Assembly (NCBI GenBank): GCA_038530285.1
Contig: JBCBCY010000016.1
Span: 17,724 to 81,723, forward strand
Source: JASJAR01 sp038530285
GTDB lineage: Bacteria; Pseudomonadota; Alphaproteobacteria; Rhodobacterales; Rhodobacteraceae
Direction of reading: 5' to 3'
Length of the DNA: 64,000 bases
Below are positions 34,037 through 42,247 of this stretch, in pieces. The notes beneath the pieces are model-generated. The model was not told the origin of the DNA and did no database searches. It saw only the letters and a list, made by a program, of their open reading frames with translations. Within the stretch, counting starts at the first letter, position 1. Every line of letters begins with the position of its first letter. The translations under genes and the position numbers were made by a program.

Positions 34037-34092
34037 GGGGGCCTTTGTCGGTTCACCGTATCTTGCGGGTTTCGCACCACCCCCACAAGACG

Positions 34093-35412
34093 TCACATCA
34101 AGTCGAGGTATCGTCGGCGCCGATCTTCCGCACCAAGCTGCGCGAAGGCGGCCCACTCCTGCCTTTTGGTCAGAACATAGTTGCCAATCAATTGACGCGG
34201 CAACAGGTGCGGCAGGATCTCGCTGGTTTCAAACATGTCGGTCGCGCGTGCCCAATCGGTCGGCAGGGCCGGGCTGTCGGCGTCATAGCCGTTGCCCCGG
34301 GTGGCAGGCGGCGGCGTCAACTGCCGGTCGATCCCGTCCAGCATGGCCCCCAACACCACCGCCAGCACCAGATAGGGGTTGGCATCGCCGCCCGGGACGC
34401 GGTGTTCGATGCGTCTTGCCGCAGGATCCCCGCCGGGGATGCGCAGCGCCACGGTGCGGTTGTCATAGCCCCAGGTGGCGCGCGTGGGCGCATGGCTGTT
34501 GCTGGCAAACCGGTCGTAAGAGACCCCGTGGGGGGCGAAGATCAATGTGGCCTCGGCCATGGTGTCCAGACAGCCCGCGACGGCCTGGGCGAGCGTTTGG
34601 GTGCCGCCCGGCCCGCCGTTATCGAGGATGTTGGCCCCGCCCGCGTCCAGCACCGAGGCATGAATGTGAAAGCCATTGCCCGGCTGATGCGCGTAGGGCT
34701 TGGCCATGAAGCTGGCCGCACAGCCGTGCTTGCGCGCCATGCCCTGGGTCAGAAGTTTGAACAGCCAGGCGTCATCGGCCGCCGCCATGGCGTCGCGGTG
34801 GGTCAGGTTCACCTCAAACTGGCCGGGGCCCGCTTCGGAAATCGCGGCATCGGCGCGAATGCCCATCGCGTCCGCCCCGGCGTAAAGGTCGGTGAAAAAC
34901 GCATCATAAGCGTCAAGCGCGCGCAAGGAGTGGATATCCGCGCCCGCGCGCCTGATCCCTGACCGCGGTGAGGCGGGGGGGCGCAAGTCCGGCCCGCTGT
35001 CATCGATCAGATAAAACTCCAATTCGGTCGCCACGATGGGCGACCAGCCGCGCGCGGCATACCGGTCCAGCACGCGGGCCAGCGCCTGGCGCGGATCGCC
35101 GGCGTAAGGCGCGCCGTCTTCGGTAAACATCCACATCGGCACGATTGCCGTCGGCGTCTCAAGCCAGGGCGCGGGTAGGGGGCCGCGGTCGGTCCACCGC
35201 AGCACCCCATCGGCATCGCCGGTGGCAAACACCAGGGGTGAGGCTGCGATATCATTGCCCGCCACATCGACGTTCAGCACCGACAGGGGCATGCGCGCAC
35301 CGTCGCGCCACACCTTGTCGGCCGCCGTCGCTTGCAGGCGTTTGCCGCGCGCCTGACCGTTCAGATCAGCCACCGCCAGCCGCAGCGCCGTGGTGCCTTC
35401 GGGCAGGCTCAT
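34093..35412 (-). CDS. Glutamine-synthetase-like gamma-glutamylamine ligase, copy 1
   Basis: Encodes 439 aa. GS-type active-site motifs are ELEFYL, GPGQFEVNL, NGFHIHAS and DNRTVALRIPG; the usual ENR near the end appears as EHR (IEHRVPG). It is only distantly similar to the second GS-like protein of the operon, so the two may act on different amines or form a hetero-oligomer. The start overlaps the upstream permease gene by 4 nt. Not a housekeeping GlnA: no adenylylation site context and no glnB nearby. Confidence 0.88.
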   Translation of the reverse strand: MSLPEGTTALRLAVADLNGQARGKRLQATAADKVWRDGARMPLSVLNVDVAGNDIAASPLVFATGDADGVLRWTDRGPLPAPWLETPTAIVPMWMFTEDGAPYAGDPRQALARVLDRYAARGWSPIVATELEFYLIDDSGPDLRPPASPRSGIRRAGADIHSLRALDAYDAFFTDLYAGADAMGIRADAAISEAGPGQFEVNLTHRDAMAAADDAWLFKLLTQGMARKHGCAASFMAKPYAHQPGNGFHIHASVLDAGGANILDNGGPGGTQTLAQAVAGCLDTMAEATLIFAPHGVSYDRFASNSHAPTRATWGYDNRTVALRIPGGDPAARRIEHRVPGGDANPYLVLAVVLGAMLDGIDRQLTPPPATRGNGYDADSPALPTDWARATDMFETSEILPHLLPRQLIGNYVLTKRQEWAAFAQLGAEDRRRRYLDLM

Positions 35413-36248
35413 CGCACCAGTTGCGGGCGAAAGCGGATGCGTTTGCGGTGGGTCTGGGGCAGATGGCGGTTCAAACGCCGGTTCACCAGCCCAAAGACCC
35501 CGATCAGCAGAAGCGTCAGCGCAATGAAATAGCCCGCCACGATCGGGTAGGGCACGAAGGGATTGAACGTCTTTTCGGCAAAATAGCTGGCGTAATACAA
35601 AGCGTCGCCGCGTTGCTGCCAGGCCGGAAAGCCTGAGAAAAACACCAGCGTGGTGGCGTGGAACAGAAAAATAGCCTCGTTGGTGTAGCCCGGCCAGGCC
35701 AGCCGCAGCATGGTGGGCCAGGTGACCCGGCGGAACTTGGTCCAGCCGGTCATCCCGTAGGCATCTGCAGCCTCCAGATCGCCCTTGGGGATGGACCGCA
35801 AAGCGCCCGAGAATATCTCGGCCGAGTAGGCGGTGGTGTTCAAAAACAACACGATCAGGGCCCCCGCCCAGGCGCGCGTCAGCCAGCCGGTGGCCGCCGT
35901 GATTTCGACAAAGCCAAGGTTGATGTCGATGCCGCCGCGCGGCAATTGCACGAAAAGCTCATAGGCAAAGAAGAACTGGATAAACAGGGGCGAGCCGCGA
36001 AAGAGGAAGATGAACCATTCGGCCGGTTGGCGCAGCCAGGCGCTGGGCGACAGACGCGCCAGAGCCACACCGGTGGCCGCAAAGAACCCCGCTGCAAGGG
36101 CCAGAACGCCGAAGTAGATATTCCACAACATGCCCGACCCGATCAGCACCACCTGCTGACACAGCGTGAAATCGGTGCGCGGCAACAGCCGCTCGCCAAT
36201 GCCAATCGACCGCAACCCGTAGTCGGCGATGACCTCGGCGCAGGTCAT
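35409..36248 (-). CDS. ABC transporter permease, polar amino acid type (HisM-like)
   Basis: Encodes 279 aa from the ATG at 36246-36248; the longer upstream frame runs into a repeat element and is rejected. Several membrane helices and the HAAT-family permease coupling loop (EIFSGALRSIPKGDLEAADAYGM) are present. With the neighbouring permease, ATPase and binding protein it forms an inner-membrane importer for amino-acid-like, probably cationic, substrates. It is coupled to the first GS-like gene by a 4-nt overlap, tying transport to gamma-glutamylation. Confidence 0.93.
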   Translation of the reverse strand: MTCAEVIADYGLRSIGIGERLLPRTDFTLCQQVVLIGSGMLWNIYFGVLALAAGFFAATGVALARLSPSAWLRQPAEWFIFLFRGSPLFIQFFFAYELFVQLPRGGIDINLGFVEITAATGWLTRAWAGALIVLFLNTTAYSAEIFSGALRSIPKGDLEAADAYGMTGWTKFRRVTWPTMLRLAWPGYTNEAIFLFHATTLVFFSGFPAWQQRGDALYYASYFAEKTFNPFVPYPIVAGYFIALTLLLIGVFGLVNRRLNRHLPQTHRKRIRFRPQLVR

Positions 36249-36265
36249 GGGCGCACCCCTTCTGG

Positions 36266-36324
36266 CTTTCCTCTTGCCGAAAATACCTCGGGGGGCCGCC
36301 GAAGGCGGTGGGGGCAGCGCCCCC
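36266..36324 (-). repeat. Dispersed intergenic element, copy C
   Basis: On the minus strand: GGGGGCGCTGCCCCC, ACCGCCTTCGGCGG palindrome, then CCGAGGTATTTTCGGCAAGAGG. It starts directly behind the stop codon of one permease gene and fills the gap to the next, inside an operon. It could act as an intercistronic stabiliser. Confidence 0.75.
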
Positions 36325-37209
36325 TCATACCAGGGCCGCCTTGCGCTGGGCCTCACCTGCCGCGGTGGCCTGGCCGTGGGACAACCGCCGGGTCAGACGG
36401 CCCAGCACCATCTCGGAAATCTGCGTCAGCCCGAGATAGAACACCAGCAGAGCGAGGAAATACCAGATGCGCCAATCGGGGTGCGGGTAGTCGAACCGTG
36501 GCCCCTTGGTGCCGCCCAATTCGCGCGCCCAATAGACGATGTCTTCGACGCCCAGAAGGAACAAAAGCGGTGTGGCCTTGATCAGGATCATCCATAGGTT
36601 TGATAGGCCGGGCAGGGCAAACGTCCACATTTGCGGCACAAGAATGCGCCAGAAGGTCTGCCGCCGGGTCATCCCGTAGGCTTCCGCCGTTTCCAATTGC
36701 GCCCCCGGCACCGCGCGCATCGCGCCGATCAGCACGTTGGACGCAAAGGCGCCAAAGACGATCGCAAAGGTCAGCACGGCCAGCATAAAGCCGTAGCCTT
36801 CGTGCACCCATTGCGGCGCCGACGACAGCGGCAGTTTCGCTTCTGCGCAGACGATGAAGTCCGCACCCTGGCGGACCGGGTCGGTCCAGTCAGGGCATTT
36901 GATGCGGTGGCGGATGTATTCAAACGCCTGATCGAGCGCGATGACGAAGAACAGGAAAAACACGATGTCGGGGACGCCGCGCACAATGGCGGTATACCCC
37001 TGGCCCAACCAGCGCAAAGGGGCGATGCGCGAGCGCGCGGCAATCGCGCCGCAGAACCCAAAGGCCAGGGCTGTGGGGGCCGTGACGGCCAGCAACAAAA
37101 GCACCGTGCCAAAGGACAGATAGGCGGTCATGTGCTTGCCGTTGGTCAGATAGCAGGCAAACCAGCGGAAGGTGTCTAGCGCGGCGGGGTCTTCGCAGAA
37201 GATGAACAC
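36325..37209 (-). CDS. ABC transporter permease, polar amino acid type (HisQ-like)
   Basis: Encodes 294 aa from a GTG at 37207-37209. Membrane helices surround the permease loop with VLIGAMRAVPGAQLETAEAYGM, the contact site for the ATPase. A larger periplasmic loop of about 40 residues (about 100-140) contains two Cys and might be disulfide-linked. Second permease subunit of the importer. It is separated from the binding-protein gene by a GC-rich hairpin that could lower its expression relative to the binding protein. Confidence 0.93.
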   Translation of the reverse strand: MFIFCEDPAALDTFRWFACYLTNGKHMTAYLSFGTVLLLLAVTAPTALAFGFCGAIAARSRIAPLRWLGQGYTAIVRGVPDIVFFLFFVIALDQAFEYIRHRIKCPDWTDPVRQGADFIVCAEAKLPLSSAPQWVHEGYGFMLAVLTFAIVFGAFASNVLIGAMRAVPGAQLETAEAYGMTRRQTFWRILVPQMWTFALPGLSNLWMILIKATPLLFLLGVEDIVYWARELGGTKGPRFDYPHPDWRIWYFLALLVFYLGLTQISEMVLGRLTRRLSHGQATAAGEAQRKAALV

Positions 37210-37230
37210 GGAGCACGGTCCCTCTCGCGC

Positions 37231-37259
37231 AGGGGGTTGCGTATTTTTGCCAGGATGAA
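37231..37259 (+). repeat. Dispersed intergenic element, copy D (partial)
   Basis: AGGGGGTTGCGTATTTTTGCCAGGATGAAG retains only the tail part of the element family (compare copy F). It lies between the permease and binding-protein genes and is immediately followed by a strong hairpin. Confidence 0.6.
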
Positions 37260-37283
37260 GGGGCCGGGTGTGCGCCCGGCCCC
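37260..37283 (-). promoter_or_regulatory. Intercistronic hairpin behind the binding-protein gene
   Basis: A perfect 9-bp stem GGGGCCGGG/CCCGGCCCC (37260-37268, 37275-37283) with a 6-nt loop. No T-run follows on the minus strand. Such hairpins behind periplasmic binding-protein genes are known to protect upstream mRNA, giving more binding protein than permease. Confidence 0.65.
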
Positions 37284-37306
37284 CAAAGACATGGCGTCCG
37301 GGCGCC

Positions 37307-38026
37307 TTACCAGGTGGAGGCCACTTCCCACTTTTCGATCAACGCGTTGAGCGAGCCATCCGCCTTCATCGACGCAATGGCCGCATCGAACTTGGCTTTC
37401 AATTCGGCATCGGATTCGCGGATGCCCATGCCGACACCGCCGCCCAGGGGCACCGGATCGCCGACGACCATGGTGCCGGGATTGGCGGTGATCATCGTGT
37501 CGATGAAGGATTTGTCGGCCAGGACCGCATCCGCCTCGCCGTTGACGACGGCCGCAATGGTTTCATCAGGGGTGGCGAATTCCACCAGCGTAGCGCCGGT
37601 TTCGGCGATGTAGCTGGCCTGGATCGTGCCGGTTTGGGCCGCGATCACGCCACCGGCCAGATCGACGTCGTCGGACAGGGCCATAAAGGACGATGGATCG
37701 GGCGGGGTGTAGGGCTGGGTGAAGTCGATGACTTCATCGCGTTCATCGGTGATCGACATGCCCGCGATGATCACGTCGTAGTTGCCGCCTGTGAGGTTGG
37801 GGATGATCGAATCCCAATCGTTGGTGACCCATTCGCAGGTGAGTTCGGCGCGCGCGCACAGCTCGTCGCCCAGATCGCGTTCGAACCCGTCGATTTCGCC
37901 GTCATCATTGATGAAGTTCCAAGGCTCATAAGCGCCTTCGGTGCCAAGACGCACGACCGAATGGCCGTCGGCCCAGGCTGCCCCGGTGAGGGCTACAAGC
38001 GCGGTTGCAAGGATCGTTGTTTTCAT
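37307..38026 (-). CDS. Periplasmic amino-acid-type ABC substrate-binding protein
   Basis: Encodes 239 aa with a Sec signal peptide (about 1-20, ending Ala-Trp-Ala). VVRLGTEGAYEPWNFINDDGEIDGF is the canonical opening of cluster 3 binding proteins (HisJ/ArtJ/LAO), followed by YDVIIAGMSITDERDEVIDFTQPY. Two Cys near residues 53 and 60 could form the small disulfide loop of the family. Acidic pocket residues are in keeping with a cationic ligand such as a basic amino acid, opine or guanidino/diamine compound. Second gene of the nine-gene operon, behind the ATPase. Confidence 0.93.
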   Translation of the reverse strand: MKTTILATALVALTGAAWADGHSVVRLGTEGAYEPWNFINDDGEIDGFERDLGDELCARAELTCEWVTNDWDSIIPNLTGGNYDVIIAGMSITDERDEVIDFTQPYTPPDPSSFMALSDDVDLAGGVIAAQTGTIQASYIAETGATLVEFATPDETIAAVVNGEADAVLADKSFIDTMITANPGTMVVGDPVPLGGGVGMGIRESDAELKAKFDAAIASMKADGSLNALIEKWEVASTW

Positions 38027-38044
38027 TTTTGGTCTCCCGTTGGA

Positions 38045-38818
38045 TTAAGCCGCCGTGGCAGAGAGAAACTGCTGCAGGCGGGTGGATTTGGGGGCGTCGA
38101 ACAAGGGGCCAGGCGGGCCGGCTTCTTCGACCTTGCCCTGATGAAGAAAGATCACCTGATCGGACACATCGCGCGCGAGGTTCATGTCATGGGTGACGAT
38201 GATCATGGTGCGGCCTTCCTCGGCCAAGGCCTTGATCACGCGGATCACCTCTTGTTCCAACTCGGGGTCCAAGGCGGAGGTCGGTTCGTCAAACAGGATC
38301 GCGCGGGGTTCCATGGCAAGGGCGCGCGCAATGGCGGCGCGTTGTTGTTGGCCGCCCGAAAGCTGGGCGGGGTAGACATCGCACTTATCGCCGATCCCGA
38401 CCTTGGCCAGATAGGCGCGCGATGCGGTTTCCACTTCGGCCCGGTCGCGGCCCAACACGGTGACGGGGGCTTCCATCACGTTTTCCAGGATTGTCATATG
38501 GGCCCAGAGGTTGAACTGCTGAAACACCATCGACAGGTTGGTGCGAATGCGCGTCACCTGGGCGCGGTCGGCGGGCTGGCGGGCGGGACCGTTGCCGCGC
38601 CAGCGGATCGGTTCGCCTTCGAACTCGATATCTCCCGATTGGCTGATTTCCAAAAGGTTCGCGCAGCGCAGAAGGGTGGATTTGCCCGAGCCGGACGAGC
38701 CGATCAGCGATACTACATGGCCGCGCGGAGCGATCAGATCGACGCCTTTCAAGACGTCGAGCGACCCGTAGGATTTGTGCAATCCCCTGATTTCGATGAC
38801 TGGCGCTTTGGCTGTCAC
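38045..38818 (-). CDS. Polar amino acid ABC transporter ATP-binding protein
   Basis: Encodes 257 aa from a GTG at 38816-38818, chosen because the sequence further upstream lacks family similarity. Walker A is GSSGSGKS (40-47), the signature LSGGQQQR and Walker B ILFDEPTSALD follow, with the switch His in IVTHDM: a complete HisP/GlnQ-type ATPase. It powers the adjacent importer. It is the promoter-proximal gene of the operon running to the DegT aminotransferase, so the operon promoter probably lies between 38819 and 38915. Confidence 0.95.
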   Translation of the reverse strand: MTAKAPVIEIRGLHKSYGSLDVLKGVDLIAPRGHVVSLIGSSGSGKSTLLRCANLLEISQSGDIEFEGEPIRWRGNGPARQPADRAQVTRIRTNLSMVFQQFNLWAHMTILENVMEAPVTVLGRDRAEVETASRAYLAKVGIGDKCDVYPAQLSGGQQQRAAIARALAMEPRAILFDEPTSALDPELEQEVIRVIKALAEEGRTMIIVTHDMNLARDVSDQVIFLHQGKVEEAGPPGPLFDAPKSTRLQQFLSATAA

Positions 38819-38915
38819 GTTTCGGCAGACCCCTTTATCCCCAAGGTGTGAGTAAGCCGAGGATCGGGCCGCTTTGCAACGCAAAATCGCGGGTTTTGAT
38901 GGGTGACGCCGCGTT

Positions 38916-39635
38916 TTAGCCCGGGAAGGCGAAGCGAGGGACGCCAAAATAGGCATCCCGAGAATGCCGAACCAATCGACCGGGGCCGAGCGCGGGTGCG
39001 ATGGAGGCTGCGATCTGGTCGGGGTCAAAGCGGGCCGCTGAGATCAGGGGGGGTGCCGGGGTGGGCGCGGTGCGCGCCACGATCCGCAAGGCGGTTGCGG
39101 TGGCGGGGTCATGGCGGGTGATCAGGGCCCAGCTTGTCGCATCGATGGCGGCGATATCGGCCCGGTTTTGCGCGACGGCCCCGGCTGAGGCCCGGTGCGC
39201 GCCGGTGATCTGGAATTGGCCCGTCAGCGCCAGGTCGTGGGTGGCCGCCCAGCCTGCTAGCGCGCCCCAGCCCGACTGGCTGCTCGGTTCGTTCACCGCG
39301 ACCCGTGCCGCCAGAAGGGCGCCGGGGTCGCGGGGGTCATCGGCGCGGGCGATGATGACGCTATGGTAATGCCCCGCCGGCGTGTCGGGCAGGCCGGGGT
39401 CAATGGTGCCGACAACCCGGGTCGTTTCGTGAAGGCCCAGGGCATAGGGCAGCCCGCAGGTCTGGCCCAGGATCAGATCGGGGTCGCGCCACAGGGCGTA
39501 AAGATCATCGCCGCGCGTCAGCGCGTCGGGGGCGGCAAGACCGGCTGCGCGCAACGCGTCGCGCAGGGTGGCCCATTGCGCGTCGACGGTGGCCCGCTCT
39601 TCGGGCCAGTCATACATCGGCAGGGTCGCGATCAA
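38916..39635 (-). CDS. PhnD-like (phosphate/phosphonate-type) substrate-binding domain protein
   Basis: Encodes 239 aa if started at the TTG at 39633-39635, which overlaps the TerB stop codon; an ATG six codons later (39615-39617) is the alternative. The sequence YDWPEERATVDAQWATLRDAL, QTCGLPYALGLHETTRVVGT and VNEPSSQSGWGAL is that of the PF12974 family of binding proteins. No signal peptide is visible and no transporter genes adjoin, so it may work as a cytoplasmic sensor or pair with a distant transporter. Coupled to the TerB-like gene. Confidence 0.78.
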   Translation of the reverse strand: MIATLPMYDWPEERATVDAQWATLRDALRAAGLAAPDALTRGDDLYALWRDPDLILGQTCGLPYALGLHETTRVVGTIDPGLPDTPAGHYHSVIIARADDPRDPGALLAARVAVNEPSSQSGWGALAGWAATHDLALTGQFQITGAHRASAGAVAQNRADIAAIDATSWALITRHDPATATALRIVARTAPTPAPPLISAARFDPDQIAASIAPALGPGRLVRHSRDAYFGVPRFAFPG

Positions 39636-40072
39636 AGGGTGCTTTCGACCTCTTGCCGGATCAGGGCTGAATCGCGGTCGTTGATCCCCAGCATGGGGGC
39701 GACAAGCCGCATCATCGCGTCTTCTTCGTGGTCGCGGATGCCATCGGCCAGCACCACCTTCCAAAGTGCTGCCACAACGCCGGCGCGGTCGTCGTAATCC
39801 ACCCCGCCCTTGATCGCGCGGGTGAAGCGCACGGTGTCGGGGGCTTCGGCTTCCAGGGCTTCGGCATCGCCGCGCAGGCTCTGGGCATCCGCCGGGGACA
39901 GACCGTGGCGCTGCGCCAGCACCTTGTCGATCATGGTCTGTTCATCGGCGGCATAATCGCCATCGGACTTGGCCAGCCGCACCAACAAAGCCGCAAGGGC
40001 CAGCCGCGCATCAGGTTCGGGCAAGCGTTCAGGTTCAGGCGCCGTGAGGGCGCGGATCAGGTCACCAAACAT
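39632..40072 (-). CDS. TerB-family tellurite-resistance-like protein
   Basis: Encodes 146 aa from the ATG at 40070-40072; an in-frame extension upstream is GC-poor in family features and not used. LALAALLVRLAKSDGDYAADEQTMID and VLADGIRDHEEDAMMRLVAPMLG are the two acidic helical hairpins of TerB-like proteins, which bind divalent metal. Actual tellurite resistance is rarely shown for stand-alone copies. It is translationally coupled to the PhnD-like gene. Confidence 0.83.
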   Translation of the reverse strand: MFGDLIRALTAPEPERLPEPDARLALAALLVRLAKSDGDYAADEQTMIDKVLAQRHGLSPADAQSLRGDAEALEAEAPDTVRFTRAIKGGVDYDDRAGVVAALWKVVLADGIRDHEEDAMMRLVAPMLGINDRDSALIRQEVESTL

Positions 40073-40149
40073 GACCGCTACATAGGAAAGAACAAAGGCC
40101 GGCACAATGTGCCGACCCTGTCGCAAGCAAACCCGGGGCTGGGGGCGGT

Positions 40150-40335
40150 TTATTCCGCCGCCGTGACCCGCAATGCGTCCAGCCGGTCGGCGATCCCGCC
40201 GGATGCGGCGGCCCTGTCGGCGGGGGTTGCGGATTTTTCGATCTTTTCACCCATGCGGATGAAGGCATCGAGGGCGGTCATTTCCGCTTTCAGCTGTTCG
40301 CGCTTGTTGCGCGCAATATCAAGTACATCACTCAT
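40150..40335 (-). CDS. Small helical protein of unknown function
   Basis: Encodes 61 aa, with AAAGGAC about 6-7 nt before the ATG. The sequence is highly charged and helical (IARNKREQLKAEMTALDAFIRM, then a Ser/Ala-rich half), suggesting a short coiled coil. I do not recognise a named family, but composition and ribosome site support a real gene. It lies 77 bp upstream of the TerB-like gene on the same strand and could be co-transcribed. Confidence 0.6.
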   Translation of the reverse strand: MSDVLDIARNKREQLKAEMTALDAFIRMGEKIEKSATPADRAAASGGIADRLDALRVTAAE

Positions 40336-40864
40336 TACATTGTCCTTTAGACGTCACTTACACTTGTACGAGACGGGGTATGGCGCCCGCTCATGGCAAG
40401 AATTTGTTTACCTTGGGGCTGTTTCGCGAGGGGTCGGAAACAGAGTGTTCGCCCGTCCGAACCTGGGTCGGCGGGGCCTGCGGGGGCAGCGCCCCGGGCT
40501 CGGTGTGGGTCGCCTTTTGATCTTGGGGGCGGCGGGTGAGGGTGTTTTGGGGTGACGGTGTTTCTGGGTGAGGGTGTGAAATGTGAGGGTGTTTATGGTG
40601 ACGGTTTTTAGGGTGACGGGCCCGTCAGGGCGACGGTACCGGAGCGCCTTGCCCCGGTCGCTAGAGCGGGGTTTTGCAAGTCGGCTGCCCCTCGCGCCGT
40701 GGTTGGCGGCGGTCTGCGGGGCCGGTGTGGTGTCATACAAGCGGTGGGGGGTGCCCCGCCGCAGGGAACGTTCCGGTGGGAAGATGGGCAAGAGGGGTTG
40801 AGAGGGCGTTCGGTGGTCAACCACCAACGGTTGCCACTTGATGAGTAGGATTAGATCTGCTTTG
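40336..40864. other. Gene-free region with tandem repeats, next to a low-GC gene
   Basis: About 530 bp. It contains a degenerate 14-16-nt tandem repeat (40535-40620), a fragment reading GGGGGCAGCGCCCC like the hairpin of the dispersed element family (40487-40500), and a GGTGGT-CA-ACCACC inverted repeat (40812-40825). GC content falls sharply from about 40840 onward. Open frames here are repeat-derived and not credible genes. Confidence 0.6.
40535..40620. repeat. Degenerate tandem repeat, about 14-16-nt unit
   Basis: Five to six head-to-tail units of the form GGTGAGGGTGTTTTGG / GGTGACGGTGTTTCTG, with alternating GAGGG and GACGG and shrinking unit length. One strand is almost free of cytosine, giving strong strand asymmetry. 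No function evident. Confidence 0.75.
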
Positions 40865-42235
40865 TTATTCGTGCCCTTTTTCGACCTTTCCTGGCTTGAG
40901 GTATCTCGGACTATTTTCAGCAAAGTAAGTTTTAGCATCAGTTATCGTTTCAATTCCAACCCCTTTGTAAATGCACCAAGCCGCAAACAGTTGTGTATTT
41001 GTTTGCACAGCTTGTCCAATTCCCTGCACGTATTCAGAGCTGCCGAAAGACTCGTCGCCAGCCGTCCGTGAGGGTAATTCGCCCTTCAACAATTGCATCC
41101 AGTCTTTGCTAGCACGATCTGCAGCTTGGTTGGGTGAAAAACGTGTACCTATGTCGAAGCAAAAACTTCGAAAGTCTGCTGAAGTCCTTTCCAGCAATGG
41201 AGCATACTTTCTAGTTAAGTGTTCGACCCGAGGCACTAAGTCAAAATCGTAAAGCGCAGATATCAGTTTAGATCGAACTACAGCATTGCTATGTTCAGGT
41301 CCTGAGTGCATGGAGTTAAACAAGCTGGCGCACCAAAGGAGAACACAGCCGTCGGCCAATGCGCTTGCTTTCGCCACGCCATCAGTGGGTTGGCAGAGCG
41401 CCGCCTCGGTGTGCTGATCTGGAACATATATAGCGTGCCTTGGGAGCCTTCTGCGTTCATCTTCCATCAGCTCTACTAGGAATTGAAACAGTGCGCCTCC
41501 GTTTTGCAGAATAATTTGCTCTACCCGATGAAAGCTCTTTGCCACCTCGAGCAATTCGAACTGCAATGCAATATTACGCGTTGCGTAGGCAAGTTGAAGA
41601 GCGACTGTCATTTGCCCGAAAGGCTCGGGAAGCCGCTCAAAGCGTTCCGCCAAGCCTAACAACCTTTCAGCAAATCTGACAGTAATTAACGGGTCGTTTT
41701 TTTGAATAGGTTGGGATCGACCGGCGATACGCGGATTAAGTGAGGTAAGGAGGTTTTGAAAAACTATGAGGTGTTCTTGATCTAGATCCGCATCGAGTAT
41801 TGAGTTAATTACGACCCATGCTGCATTTTTCTCATCAATGGTTTCGGCGGCCGCGTAGGTCTGGCACGCTAATACTGCTGGAAAAACTGTCACGCGGTGA
41901 GGCGACTTGTAAGCTGCATCAAGAGTTTCGCTACCGGACGGGGCAGATTGGGTTTGAATTTTCGATGCCAAGTGTTTTGAAACACTGAGCGCCTCTGATA
42001 GCTGATCGACACTGGATATAGTTTTCCAAGGGTGCGAGTATAAATAAAGAAGTTGTGCTGTGTCTGCCTTTACAAACGAGACGAGAGCTTCACGAGTAGA
42101 TCCAATGTTCAAAGGGTCTTGAAGGCTTAATTCTGGGAAGAGCCTCTTAGCATCGTCGCCGTACGGAGCAATCGCTGTTGCTGCCAAGGCCGCTGAGAAT
42201 GCACGCCGCGATAGTTCAATTTTGCTTGTCGCCAA
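40865..42235 (-). CDS. Orphan protein, unrecognised family, low-GC, behind pyrG
   Basis: Encodes 456 aa from a TTG at 42233-42235, with a perfect GGAGG 8 nt upstream (42244-42248) that begins inside the pyrG stop codon, so it is expressed from the pyrG transcript. Residues 9-14 (SRRAFS) followed by AALAATAIA form a possible twin-arginine signal. The rest is mostly helical with repeated Leu/Ala/Glu blocks (RFAERLLGLAERFERLPEPFGQM), several Cys, and no catalytic motif I can name. Base composition is visibly AT-richer than every neighbour and codon use differs, which points to horizontal acquisition. Function unknown; a helical-repeat or immunity/defence-type protein is possible but unsupported. 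Confidence 0.7.
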   Translation of the reverse strand: MATSKIELSRRAFSAALAATAIAPYGDDAKRLFPELSLQDPLNIGSTREALVSFVKADTAQLLYLYSHPWKTISSVDQLSEALSVSKHLASKIQTQSAPSGSETLDAAYKSPHRVTVFPAVLACQTYAAAETIDEKNAAWVVINSILDADLDQEHLIVFQNLLTSLNPRIAGRSQPIQKNDPLITVRFAERLLGLAERFERLPEPFGQMTVALQLAYATRNIALQFELLEVAKSFHRVEQIILQNGGALFQFLVELMEDERRRLPRHAIYVPDQHTEAALCQPTDGVAKASALADGCVLLWCASLFNSMHSGPEHSNAVVRSKLISALYDFDLVPRVEHLTRKYAPLLERTSADFRSFCFDIGTRFSPNQAADRASKDWMQLLKGELPSRTAGDESFGSSEYVQGIGQAVQTNTQLFAAWCIYKGVGIETITDAKTYFAENSPRYLKPGKVEKGHE

Positions 42236-42247
42236 AAAACGTGCCTC

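Noticed and set aside
40336..40864. CRISPR-like array in the repeat region
   Set aside because: Units are contiguous and degenerate, with no unique spacers and no cas genes.
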